Positions 1 through 5,280 of a stretch of DNA of 5,280 nt are shown here, one piece after another. The number at the start of each line of letters is the position of its first letter. Position 1 is the first letter of the stretch. Where the stretch lies: contig SCTL01000735.1 of the NCBI GenBank assembly GCA_004297495.1, forward strand, positions 1 through 5,280, given 5' to 3'. A model generated the notes under the pieces. The model was not told the DNA's origin. It saw only the letters and a list, made by a program, of their open reading frames with translations, and made no database searches. A program made the position numbers and the translations under genes. The DNA is from Verrucomicrobiota bacterium. Its GTDB lineage: Bacteria > Verrucomicrobiota > Verrucomicrobiia > Limisphaerales > JADLHS01.

Positions 1-35
1 CTTTTCCCGGAGCGGTAAAATGTTTCTTCGGGCAT
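1..35 (-). CDS. Start of a further operon gene, cut by the left window edge
   Basis: An ATG at 35-33 opens a frame that reads MPEETFYRSGK and is still open at the window edge. It begins two bases after the TGA stop of the M14 enzyme gene (the junction reads TGACCATG), the spacing expected for a translationally coupled operon gene. Only 11 codons are visible, so the product cannot be identified. In the usual sulfate-uptake order a CysT-type permease gene would follow the binding protein, and this gene could be that, but the visible residues neither support nor exclude it. No Shine-Dalgarno sequence is seen upstream; the upstream bases are the end of the M14 gene. Confidence 0.45.
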   Translation of the reverse strand, partial: MPEETFYRSGK

Positions 36-37
36 GG

Positions 38-868
38 TCAGATATTTTGCGCGATGGCGATGAGGTAGCGATACTCGACCAGCATCGTCTGCAACGCTGC
101 CACGAAAGCTTCAACTTGCAAGTGGAGCGGCGACTTTTGCGGCGTCTCAAACGTGATCTCAAACGGCGGACGCGCGAGTCCGGGAATGGACTTCAACACG
201 CCGGCGTAGCCGTCGGTGATGATGCCGCGCCGGGCGCTGAAGCCGTCAATGACCGCACCGTGATTGCGCGGCAAGAATCGCTCCGCCGCACGCAACGCCG
301 GTTCGAGCAGATGCTCGGATAGCACGTCGCCGCTCACGAAGCCGTAAAGTCCGTTGCTCGTATCGTCGGAGTGCAGCGTGATGATGCCATCGAAGGCGTG
401 CAGGTAGATTTCCGATTCGAGATAGCGGACTTCCGGCTCGTCGGACTGCTTCCAGAACTCGCGGTTCAAATCCTTTCCACTGCGCGAATGACGGGTGCTG
501 TCCTCGAAGCCGGTCGGATTGCACACCGGATAGATATACAGCGCGTAGCCCTGCGCGATCTCGGGATTCTTTTCCAACTCGCCGACAAATCGTGACAGCG
601 CGAGCGCGCCTTCCGGTTCATCCCCGTGAACCGTCGCAAAGATCGCGATGCGGATGACATCGCCGCCGCCTTGCGCACCCAGATAAACGTAGCGCGGCAG
701 CGAATAGTCTCGGCCCGCGCTTTCAAACTGGCCCAGCGACTTGCTGATGACGCGGGGCGATTGTTCGGCGATTTGATCGAGCGGACGCAACAGGCGATTC
801 ACCGCGCGTCGCTCGGTAGAGGAACGCACGGAGTTCATGGTGGAAAGTTTTTCAATAACGCTTTGCAT
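38..868 (-). CDS. M14-family zinc carboxypeptidase / succinylglutamate desuccinylase-like protein
   Basis: This 276-residue protein carries the hallmarks of the M14 metallopeptidase fold. HGDEPEG at residues 81-87 gives the H-x-x-E zinc pair (His81, Glu84). NPTG at 117-120 and DLNREFW at 133-139 match the substrate-binding Asn-Arg region, ITLHSDD at 163-169 gives the third zinc ligand His166, and FEITFETP at 236-243 carries the likely catalytic Glu241. There is no signal peptide or membrane segment, so it should act in the cytoplasm, removing a C-terminal residue or an acyl group from a small amide. The substrate cannot be read from the sequence: murein-peptide amidases, N-acyl amino acid hydrolases and succinylglutamate or aspartate deacylases all share this core. 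It begins 6 bases after the sbp stop and ends 2 bases before the next ATG, so it is probably co-transcribed with sulfate-uptake genes. Met11 (ATG at 838-836) is an alternative start; neither start has a clear ribosome binding site. Confidence 0.9.
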   Translation of the reverse strand: MQSVIEKLSTMNSVRSSTERRAVNRLLRPLDQIAEQSPRVISKSLGQFESAGRDYSLPRYVYLGAQGGGDVIRIAIFATVHGDEPEGALALSRFVGELEKNPEIAQGYALYIYPVCNPTGFEDSTRHSRSGKDLNREFWKQSDEPEVRYLESEIYLHAFDGIITLHSDDTSNGLYGFVSGDVLSEHLLEPALRAAERFLPRNHGAVIDGFSARRGIITDGYAGVLKSIPGLARPPFEITFETPQKSPLHLQVEAFVAALQTMLVEYRYLIAIAQNI

Positions 869-874
869 GGTAGT

Positions 875-1891
875 TCAGCGATTGGCCTGCTGGATTTGAT
901 CGAAAATGCCGCCGTCATTGAAGTGAGCTTTCTGCGCCTTCTGCCAGCCGCCGAAGAGTTCGTCAATCGTGAACAGGCTGAGTTTCGGAAAATCCGCCGC
1001 ATACTTTTGCGCGACGGATTCCAACCGAGGGCGATAATGATTCCGTGCGACAATCTCCTGACCCTCGGGCGTGTAAAGATATTCCAAGTAAGCCTTGGCA
1101 ATTTCACTCGTGCCGTGCTTCTTGGCATTCTTGTCCACGACGGCCACGGGCGGCTCGGCCAGAATGCTTACCGACGGCGCGACGATCTCGAATTCGCCTT
1201 TGCCTGATTCCTTGATCGAAAGCACGGCTTCGTTCTCCCACGCAATCAACACGTCACCAATGCCGCGTTGCACGAAGGTCATCGTCGCACCGCGCGCCCC
1301 CGTGTCGAGCACGGGAACGTTCCTGAACAATTTCGCGAGGAACTCCTTTGCCTTGGCTTCGTCGTTGTTGTTCTGCTTGAGCGCGTAGCCCCACGCGGCG
1401 AGATAATTCCAGCGCGCACCACCAGACGTTTTTGGATTCGGCGTCACGACGGACACGTTCGGCTTCACCAAATCGTTCCAATCCTTGATGCCTTTCGGAT
1501 TCCCTTTGCGCACGAGGAACACGATGGTGCTCGTGTATGGCGCGCTGTTGTCCGGCAAACGCTTTTGCCAGTCGAGTGGGAGCAGGCTCGCCTTCTCCGC
1601 AATGGCGTCTATGTCATAAGCCAGCGCCAGCGTGACGACGTCCGCCGCCAGACCATCAATCACCGCACGCGCCTGTTTGCCCGAACCGCCGTGCGATTGC
1701 TGGATGGTCACTGCCTCGCCCGTCTTGGCCTTCCAATACTTCACGAAGGCGGCGTTGTAGTCGTTGTAAAGTTCGCGCGTCGGATCGTAGGAGACGTTGA
1801 CCAATTTGATTTCCTTCGCGCTGCAAACTGCGACGAACCCAACAAGGGTGACCAATGCCGCAGAGAATTTGGAAGTAAATTTCGTTTTCAT
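875..1891 (-). CDS. sbp: Periplasmic sulfate-binding protein Sbp (sulfate ABC transporter)
   Basis: The 338-residue product closely resembles enterobacterial Sbp, which binds sulfate in the periplasm and hands it to the CysTWA ABC importer. A Sec signal peptide covers residues 1-25, with likely cleavage after VCSA just before KEIKL. Family blocks follow in order: NVSYDPTREL (32-41), QSHGGSGKQ (65-73), RLPDNSAPYTSTIVFLVRKG (111-130), NPKTSGGARWNYLAAWGYA (152-170), IAWENE (216-221) and a C-terminal FGGWQKAQKAHF block. NPKTSGGAR fits the second PROSITE sulfate-binding-protein signature as I remember it. The length is close to that of E. coli Sbp (about 329). I chose ATG 1891 because it directly precedes the signal peptide; a longer in-frame reading from 2032 would overlap the porin gene and add a non-signal leader. 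ATG 1915 (MRQQTITT leader) is possible but would also overlap the porin stop. The gap to the porin stop is 28 bases. No permease or ATPase gene is visible in the window. Confidence 0.96.
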   Translation of the reverse strand: MKTKFTSKFSAALVTLVGFVAVCSAKEIKLVNVSYDPTRELYNDYNAAFVKYWKAKTGEAVTIQQSHGGSGKQARAVIDGLAADVVTLALAYDIDAIAEKASLLPLDWQKRLPDNSAPYTSTIVFLVRKGNPKGIKDWNDLVKPNVSVVTPNPKTSGGARWNYLAAWGYALKQNNNDEAKAKEFLAKLFRNVPVLDTGARGATMTFVQRGIGDVLIAWENEAVLSIKESGKGEFEIVAPSVSILAEPPVAVVDKNAKKHGTSEIAKAYLEYLYTPEGQEIVARNHYRPRLESVAQKYAADFPKLSLFTIDELFGGWQKAQKAHFNDGGIFDQIQQANR

Positions 1892-1919
1892 AGTGGTAAT
1901 GGTTTGCTGACGCATCGAA

Positions 1920-3344
1920 TCAAAACGCGAGTTGAATCCGGGACACCAACGCGTTTTCATTCTGTTTCGTGACGGGATTCGTGCCCGTCTTGCCCCCCTC
2001 GAATTCATCGTGAAAATAATCCAGCGAGGCACGCAGGTTTCTGTTGAGATACCAGTTCAAGCCGACGCCCCAGCCAGTATCTTTCGACGCCGAGTTCGCT
2101 GGATTGGCAAACGGTCGCGCCCCCGCGAACACCGCGTCATCAACATCCAGCACACCGTAACGCGCGACCAGTTCCCACGCGCCCCACGCGCCGCTGCGCG
2201 GGTCGAAATTTCTGCGTGGCGTCACTCCCTTGGGGGAGGAATCTTCGCCGGTCAGCACCCAACCAGCCGCCACTTGCCACGCGGTGTTCTTCACGGAGCG
2301 CAAATCCACCGTCGGCGCCGCCGTCGGCCCTTCGGTGCGCCGCAGTTCCTGTGACGAGATCGTGTATTCGCCGATCAAACCGAATGGACCGAAATACCAA
2401 CTCGCTTGCGGCGCGATGCGCCATTGCTGTCCGTAGGCTGTGACGTTTGCGTTCGTGCCGGTTCCCGACAGGTAGCTGAACCACGGCTGCAAGGCGTCGG
2501 AGAGGTAACCGCCGTTCGCCGGCAAGCCCGCGGCGGTCTTCGCGTTGCCGAAACTTCCGCCAATGCCAACGCCGAGTCCGCGCAGTGCCTTCACGTCGCC
2601 ATGCAGGAAAGGTTGAACGAACACGCGTCCGGCGAAATGCTTCTGGTCGTCGAGAATCAATCCGCCAGCGCTGCGATTGTCGCCAATGCCATTGAACACG
2701 CCGGCAGCGTAAGTCAGCAACCCGTCGCCCACGTCGCCGTGCAGCATCAACCCCAAATCCCGGTCCGCCGTCAACTGCGAGGGAAAACCACGTTCGACGA
2801 AAAAAGTCCAGTTGTCCGATTGCAACCGTTCCAGACCGACGGGCTGCTTGAACTTGCCCGCCCGCAATTGCAGTTCCGGTGCGTAGCGATAACTCAAGTA
2901 GGCATCGAGGATGGAGGGCGTTCCGATGCCGCCGAATTCAGGCACCAGCGCGAAATCAAAATCCCGGAACACGGTGCCCTCGAAAATGAGCCGCGCGCGG
3001 CGCAGGAAGAAGCCGTCGTTGCCCAGCGAACTGGGATTGTCATTGATGAATGTGCGCGAATCGAGTTGCACGAGTCCCCGGAAGCGAATCACAAAATTCG
3101 TGTCCGCTGATCGAAGCGCAAAACCATTTTGCCCGATGGAAATTTGCGGCGCGTTCTTCGACTTGACCGTCGCTTCTTCGACTTCCAGTTCCCGCTTCCG
3201 CTCCAACGCGCGCACTTTCTGATCCAGCGCTTCGATCTGTTCGCGCAAGGCTTTGATTTCGGCGGCGTCATCCGCAAACGCCGGGGCAGCGAGAGCGACA
3301 ACCGCAGCGACCGCCAGTCCGGCCAGTTTTCGTTTCAAGTTCAT
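1920..3344 (-). CDS. OprP/OprO-type (Porin_O_P) outer-membrane porin
   Basis: This 474-residue protein is an outer-membrane beta-barrel of the phosphate-selective porin O/P family. A Sec signal peptide covers residues 1-24, ending APAFA before DDAAEI. Residues about 25-60 form a charged heptad-like helix (repeats such as ALREQIEALDQKVRALERK), a periplasmic coiled coil often seen at the front of such porins. The barrel follows, with the family-type blocks FFLRRARLIFEG (112-123), FRDFDFALVPEFG (126-138) and LRAGKFKQPVGLERL (160-174). Alternating hydrophobic strands run to a final Phe (RIQLAF), the usual signal for barrel assembly. OprP itself is an anion-selective trimer. Here the gene precedes sbp by 28 bases, so sulfate or another sulfur-containing anion is a more likely cargo than phosphate; that is inference from context. 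The ATG at 3344 is supported by an AGGA site six bases upstream and by the signal peptide. Confidence 0.93.
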   Translation of the reverse strand: MNLKRKLAGLAVAAVVALAAPAFADDAAEIKALREQIEALDQKVRALERKRELEVEEATVKSKNAPQISIGQNGFALRSADTNFVIRFRGLVQLDSRTFINDNPSSLGNDGFFLRRARLIFEGTVFRDFDFALVPEFGGIGTPSILDAYLSYRYAPELQLRAGKFKQPVGLERLQSDNWTFFVERGFPSQLTADRDLGLMLHGDVGDGLLTYAAGVFNGIGDNRSAGGLILDDQKHFAGRVFVQPFLHGDVKALRGLGVGIGGSFGNAKTAAGLPANGGYLSDALQPWFSYLSGTGTNANVTAYGQQWRIAPQASWYFGPFGLIGEYTISSQELRRTEGPTAAPTVDLRSVKNTAWQVAAGWVLTGEDSSPKGVTPRRNFDPRSGAWGAWELVARYGVLDVDDAVFAGARPFANPANSASKDTGWGVGLNWYLNRNLRASLDYFHDEFEGGKTGTNPVTKQNENALVSRIQLAF

Positions 3345-3350
3345 TTTTAT

Positions 3351-3354
3351 TCCT
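3351..3354 (-). promoter_or_regulatory. Ribosome binding site of the porin gene
   Basis: On the minus strand the sequence before the start reads CAGGAATAAAA then ATG. AGGA lies six bases from the start codon, a good Shine-Dalgarno arrangement. It fixes the porin start at 3344. It is the only convincing site in the operon; the downstream genes lack one. Confidence 0.7.
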
Positions 3355-3423
3355 GTTCGTTCGCCGTTGTTCTAACGCTCAGATTCTCAAAGTCATTCTT
3401 ACGCCAATTCATCTACCGGCAAC

Positions 3424-3441
3424 GAGACTAGACTTAATCTC
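3424..3441. repeat. Imperfect inverted repeat beside the operon promoter
   Basis: GAGACTAGACTTAATCTC pairs as GAGAnTA around GACT with TAnTCTC; six of the seven outer positions pair and the fifth does not. It covers the proposed -10 region and ends two bases before the perfect palindrome. It may be a second half of a tandem operator, or chance in AT-rich DNA. Confidence 0.35.
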
Positions 3442-3452
3442 TACTATGTCAA
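3425..3452 (-). promoter_or_regulatory. Candidate sigma-70-type promoter of the porin-sbp-M14 operon
   Basis: The minus strand carries a perfect TTGACA at 3452-3447. Sixteen bases further on lies TAGTCT (3430-3425), which matches the TATAAT consensus at only three positions. A start site would then fall near 3418, leaving a leader of roughly 70 bases before the porin ATG. The -35 box is strong and the -10 box weak, which suits a regulated promoter. The -35 box sits inside a perfect palindrome. The assignment rests on the hexamers alone. Confidence 0.4.
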
Positions 3453-3456
3453 TAGT
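3443..3456. promoter_or_regulatory. Perfect palindrome ACTAT-N4-ATAGT, candidate operator
   Basis: The sequence ACTATGTCAATAGT has five-base arms that are perfect reverse complements around GTCA. Read on the minus strand it is ACTATTGACATAGT and contains the TTGACA -35 box of the operon promoter. A protein bound here would block RNA polymerase. The dyad form suits a dimeric winged-helix repressor such as the divergently encoded Rrf2 protein. Binding by that protein is inference; the palindrome itself is seen directly. Confidence 0.5.
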
Positions 3457-3501
3457 GTTTATGAGTTTACTCTAGGCAACAGTTCAGCCCTGATTTCGAT
3501 C

Positions 3502-3507
3502 TATAAA
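3502..3507 (+). promoter_or_regulatory. Candidate -10 box of the Rrf2 gene promoter
   Basis: TATAAA matches the -10 consensus at five of six positions and stands 42 bases before the regulator's ATG. No good -35 hexamer lies 16-18 bases upstream, so the promoter may be weak or activator-dependent. Confidence 0.3.
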
Positions 3508-3509
3508 TT

Positions 3510-3536
3510 CAATCTTTACTTTACGAGTCGAGATTG
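3510..3536. repeat. Inverted repeat CAATCT...AGATTG in the leader of the Rrf2 gene
   Basis: CAATCT (3510-3515) and AGATTG (3531-3536) are exact reverse complements separated by 15 bases. The element ends 13 bases before the regulator's start codon. It could be an autoregulatory operator with widely spaced half-sites or a weak hairpin in the transcript. With six-base arms, chance is possible. Confidence 0.25.
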
Positions 3537-3549
3537 GTTGATTCTGCCC

Positions 3550-4017
3550 ATGAAACTTTCCGTGCGAGGCGAATACGCCCTGCGGGCTTTGCTGGTGCTT
3601 GCGCGCGACTATCAAGAGGATGACTCGGTCGTCCGCATCCAGGAAATCTCCCGCAAGCAAAACATCCCGAAGCGATTCCTGGAACAGATTCTCAACGACC
3701 TCAAATCCGCGCGGCTTGTCGAAAGCAAACGGGGCGTCGCCGGCGGGTACCGGTTGCGCCGCGCGCCGCAACACATCACCCTCGCAGAAATCATCCGGCA
3801 CGTTGAAGGCCCGCTCGCGCCGGTGAGTTGTGTCAGCGAAAAGTTTTACGAGAAATGTTCCTGCCCCGACGAAACGCGCTGCCCCATCCGCGACGTGATG
3901 AAAGAAGTCCGCGACAGCATCGTGGCGCACATGGAGCACACTTCACTGGCCGACCTCGCCGAGCGTGCGCGCAAGCTCGAACACGAACCCATGAGCGGCG
4001 CGGACTTTGTGATTTGA
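3550..4017 (+). CDS. Rrf2-family transcriptional regulator with a cysteine cluster (CymR/IscR-like)
   Basis: The 155-residue protein has the standard Rrf2 layout. It starts MKLSVRGEYALRALLVLAR, then a winged helix-turn-helix: VRIQEISRKQNIPKRFLEQI (28-47) with the recognition helix near NIPKRFLEQ, and the wing RGVAGGYRLRR (61-71). ITLAEIIRHVEGPLAPV (76-92) is the family dimer-helix start. Four cysteines follow at 94, 103, 105 and 111, where IscR and NsrR carry Fe-S ligands, but the spacing C-x8-C-x-C-x5-C differs from the C-x5-C-x5-C of IscR. The C-terminus (ADFVI) resembles the hydrophobic tail I recall for CymR, the Rrf2 repressor of sulfur metabolism in Bacillus. The gene is divergent from a sulfate-uptake operon, so it probably represses that operon when sulfur is plentiful. 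ATG 3550 gives the usual family start; a TTG four codons earlier is less likely. No strong Shine-Dalgarno is visible. Whether it binds a cluster cannot be told. Confidence 0.93.
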   Translation: MKLSVRGEYALRALLVLARDYQEDDSVVRIQEISRKQNIPKRFLEQILNDLKSARLVESKRGVAGGYRLRRAPQHITLAEIIRHVEGPLAPVSCVSEKFYEKCSCPDETRCPIRDVMKEVRDSIVAHMEHTSLADLAERARKLEHEPMSGADFVI

Positions 4018-4131
4018 ATCTGAGTCGAAACACCCGGGTCAGTCTCCCATTCGCCGGTTCCGAGCCACGCAATCCGTTGAACACCGCTCGCACCTGCTCT
4101 GGCGTATTTCTGCGCGGGTCGTCGAAGTGTC
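4018..4131. other. Short convergent intergenic gap, no gene or clear terminator
   Basis: This 114-base stretch lies between the 3' ends of the Rrf2 gene and the membrane-protein gene. It holds a small ACCCGGGT palindrome but no GC-rich hairpin followed by a T run in either direction. Termination may be Rho-dependent or the transcripts may overlap. Confidence 0.5.
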
Positions 4132-5280
4132 CTAGCGCGACGATGTTTTGCCAACGACTCGCCGATAAATCAGCGCCGCAATCAACGCTCCCGCCAGGAA
4201 GAAAGCCACCAGACCCAGAGCCACGAAAAAGAAGCGGCGGAGCAGGCGGTCTCCAGTTTTCTCCAAGGTCTCGCCCGCCTTTTGAATCTGCGGCACGGCC
4301 TTGTCGAGCGACGTGATGGTGGCGTTCAACTCCTTGATCGTCAGCGTCACTTCCTTCGCCGTGGCGGCGTAGTCGAGAATGTCGAAGGGACGGGCGTTGG
4401 TGTTGGCGGCGGGCGGCGGCGGATTCGTGTCCGCGGGAAAGCGCGCCATGAATTTGTCGAGCGATTTCACCAGTTCAGTCGTGGCCTCCACGGTCTGGCG
4501 CAATTCCGCCAGCGTGGGACGCAATTTCATTTCGTCCGAGCCGAGCTGGGCGACGAGATTGGTTCGCTCGCTGGCCACGCCGTCGAACACTTGCTTGATG
4601 GCGGCCTCGCGCTGGTCGTTCACGAGCTTGGGCAATTGATCCGCGACGTGGGCGAACGTATCCACCGACGTGGTGATCTGTGTTGCGTTCGAGACCAATT
4701 GCTGCACGGCGGGCATCGCGACGGTGTTCACACTCATGAGTTCCATCTGCCAGCGCAGGATCGTCGGCGATTTTTGCGTCACGTAAAGCGCGCGCTCGGC
4801 GAACATCCGGGTTTGGGCGATCTCGCGCACGGCGGGGTCCATGCCGGCGAGCGGGTCAACGCCGAGCAGACCGAACACGCTGCCGGGTTTGGCCGCGTCG
4901 CCTTTGTTGGACTCGGCAACGCTCGAAGCGAAACTCAGCGCGCGCGCCGCGAGCACGCTTTCGGGCTGCGGATTCTGGCGATGCCAGGCTTCGATGGCTT
5001 TGTGCAATTCCGCTAATTGTTCCGGTGAGAGCACCGTGCCGGCGAACCGCCAGATTTCCGCCTCCGAGTTCCGGCAACTCTCGATCATCGGCTGGGCGGA
5101 ATCGCCGAAAACTTTGGGCTGCCAATGTTCCTCCAGCGCCAGGCGCGTGACGGTGACGAAGATGGTCATGTCGAGCAGGTTGGCGAACGCGTTCGGGCCG
5201 GAGGCGATGGTGCAGGTCTCGGAAGCGAGCGCGATCTTCCACTTCAACGCGTCCGCGGCACGAACGCGTTCGAAGCCGCG
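4132..5280 (-). CDS. Unknown protein with helical domain and C-terminal membrane anchor, N-terminus outside the window
   Basis: I do not recognise the family. The frame is open from the right edge (RGFERVRAADALKWK...) to TAG at 4134-4132, giving 382 visible residues. An apparent start at 5247 is TTG inside what looks like continuing helical sequence, so the real start probably lies beyond 5280. A moderately hydrophobic stretch near the visible N-terminus (NAFANLLDMTIFVTVTRLA) could be membrane-associated. The middle is long and helical, with coiled-coil-like runs such as LAELRQTVEATTELVKSLDK and KELNATITSLDKAVPQIQK, split by a proline-rich linker (NPPPPAANTNARP). A clear membrane segment covers about residues 350-372 (FFFVALGLVAFFLAGALIA), preceded by RR and followed by RR and a short basic tail. 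The protein is probably anchored with its helical part to one side of the membrane. It is convergent with the Rrf2 gene and has no visible link to sulfur uptake. Confidence 0.8.
   Translation of the reverse strand, partial: RGFERVRAADALKWKIALASETCTIASGPNAFANLLDMTIFVTVTRLALEEHWQPKVFGDSAQPMIESCRNSEAEIWRFAGTVLSPEQLAELHKAIEAWHRQNPQPESVLAARALSFASSVAESNKGDAAKPGSVFGLLGVDPLAGMDPAVREIAQTRMFAERALYVTQKSPTILRWQMELMSVNTVAMPAVQQLVSNATQITTSVDTFAHVADQLPKLVNDQREAAIKQVFDGVASERTNLVAQLGSDEMKLRPTLAELRQTVEATTELVKSLDKFMARFPADTNPPPPAANTNARPFDILDYAATAKEVTLTIKELNATITSLDKAVPQIQKAGETLEKTGDRLLRRFFFVALGLVAFFLAGALIAALIYRRVVGKTSSR

Larger units (their letters stand above)
3436..3522 (+). repeat. Direct repeat AATCTyTACTwT, one copy near each divergent promoter
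   Basis: AATCTCTACTAT at 3436-3447 and AATCTTTACTTT at 3511-3522 agree at 10 of 12 bases and lie 75 bases apart, about seven helical turns. A shorter relative, TTTACTCT, lies at 3466-3473. The left copy overlaps the operon promoter and the palindrome arm; the right copy lies at the expected transcription start of the Rrf2 gene. This arrangement suits one regulator controlling both directions. Function is inferred. Confidence 0.35.

Noticed and set aside
626..1207. Long plus-strand open frames opposite the M14 and sbp genes (also 1268-1972 and 2406-3110).
   Set aside because: They are antisense to genes with unmistakable family motifs, have arginine/histidine-rich compositions typical of GC-rich shadow frames, and match no known domain I recognise.
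1892..2032. In-frame N-terminal extension of the sulfate-binding protein from an ATG at 2032.
   Set aside because: The extension overlaps the end of the porin gene, is rich in arginine, and would place the clear Sec signal peptide internally. The ATG at 1891 is the natural start.
3428..3475. CTAGA...TCTAG outer inverted repeat around the operator region.
   Set aside because: The five-base arms are 38 bases apart and their centre does not coincide with the inner palindrome, so chance is the simpler explanation.
4027..4037. ACCCGGGT palindrome after the Rrf2 gene as a transcription terminator.
   Set aside because: The arms are too short with no loop, and no T run follows on either strand.
3833..4140. 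Open minus-strand frame through the convergent gap and the end of the Rrf2 gene, with a protein-like stretch (LGHFDDPRRNTPEQVRAVF).
   Set aside because: Its only nearby start is a GTG, most of it lies antisense to the well-supported Rrf2 gene, and it turns into arginine-rich shadow sequence. It could be a decayed gene end, but nothing supports that.
4282..5016. Plus-strand 244-codon open frame opposite the membrane-anchored protein.
   Set aside because: Its sequence is Arg/Gly/His-rich with no domain-like pattern, and the opposite strand encodes a coherent helical protein with a membrane segment.

Overview
The window appears to be chromosomal DNA from a Gram-negative-type bacterium. The evidence is an outer-membrane beta-barrel porin with a Sec signal peptide and terminal Phe, next to a periplasmic sulfate-binding protein. 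Coding stretches are GC-rich and the one divergent promoter region is visibly AT-richer. Gene style and neighbours would fit Verrucomicrobiota, but that is only an impression and nothing in the window proves it.

Layout. Positions 1-3344 carry a tight minus-strand gene series, read right to left: an OprP/OprO-type porin (1920-3344), a sulfate-binding protein very like Sbp of enterobacteria (875-1891), a cytoplasmic M14 zinc-carboxypeptidase-like enzyme (38-868), and the first 11 codons of another gene that runs off the left edge (1-35). Gaps between these genes are 28, 6 and 2 bases, so they are probably one operon. A 205-base divergent intergenic region (3345-3549) separates this operon from a plus-strand Rrf2-family regulator (3550-4017). 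It holds a perfect 14-base palindrome that contains a consensus TTGACA -35 box for the operon, a second imperfect palindrome, and a 10-of-12-base direct repeat that places one copy near each promoter. A 114-base convergent gap follows. The right side (4132-5280) is a minus-strand gene of unknown function with helical, coiled-coil-like stretches and a C-terminal membrane anchor. Its true start lies beyond the window.

How the genes may work together. The porin would let sulfate or related anions cross the outer membrane. Sbp would bind sulfate in the periplasm and deliver it to an ABC permease, whose genes are not seen here but may lie to the left. The divergent Rrf2 protein has a four-cysteine cluster and a CymR-like position and C-terminus, so it is a good candidate for a sulfur- or Fe-S-responsive repressor of the operon. 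The M14 enzyme between sbp and the next gene is the unexpected member. The central functions are well supported; the regulatory circuit and the role of the M14 enzyme are inference. I see no CRISPR array, tRNA, rRNA, insertion sequence or clear Rho-independent terminator.
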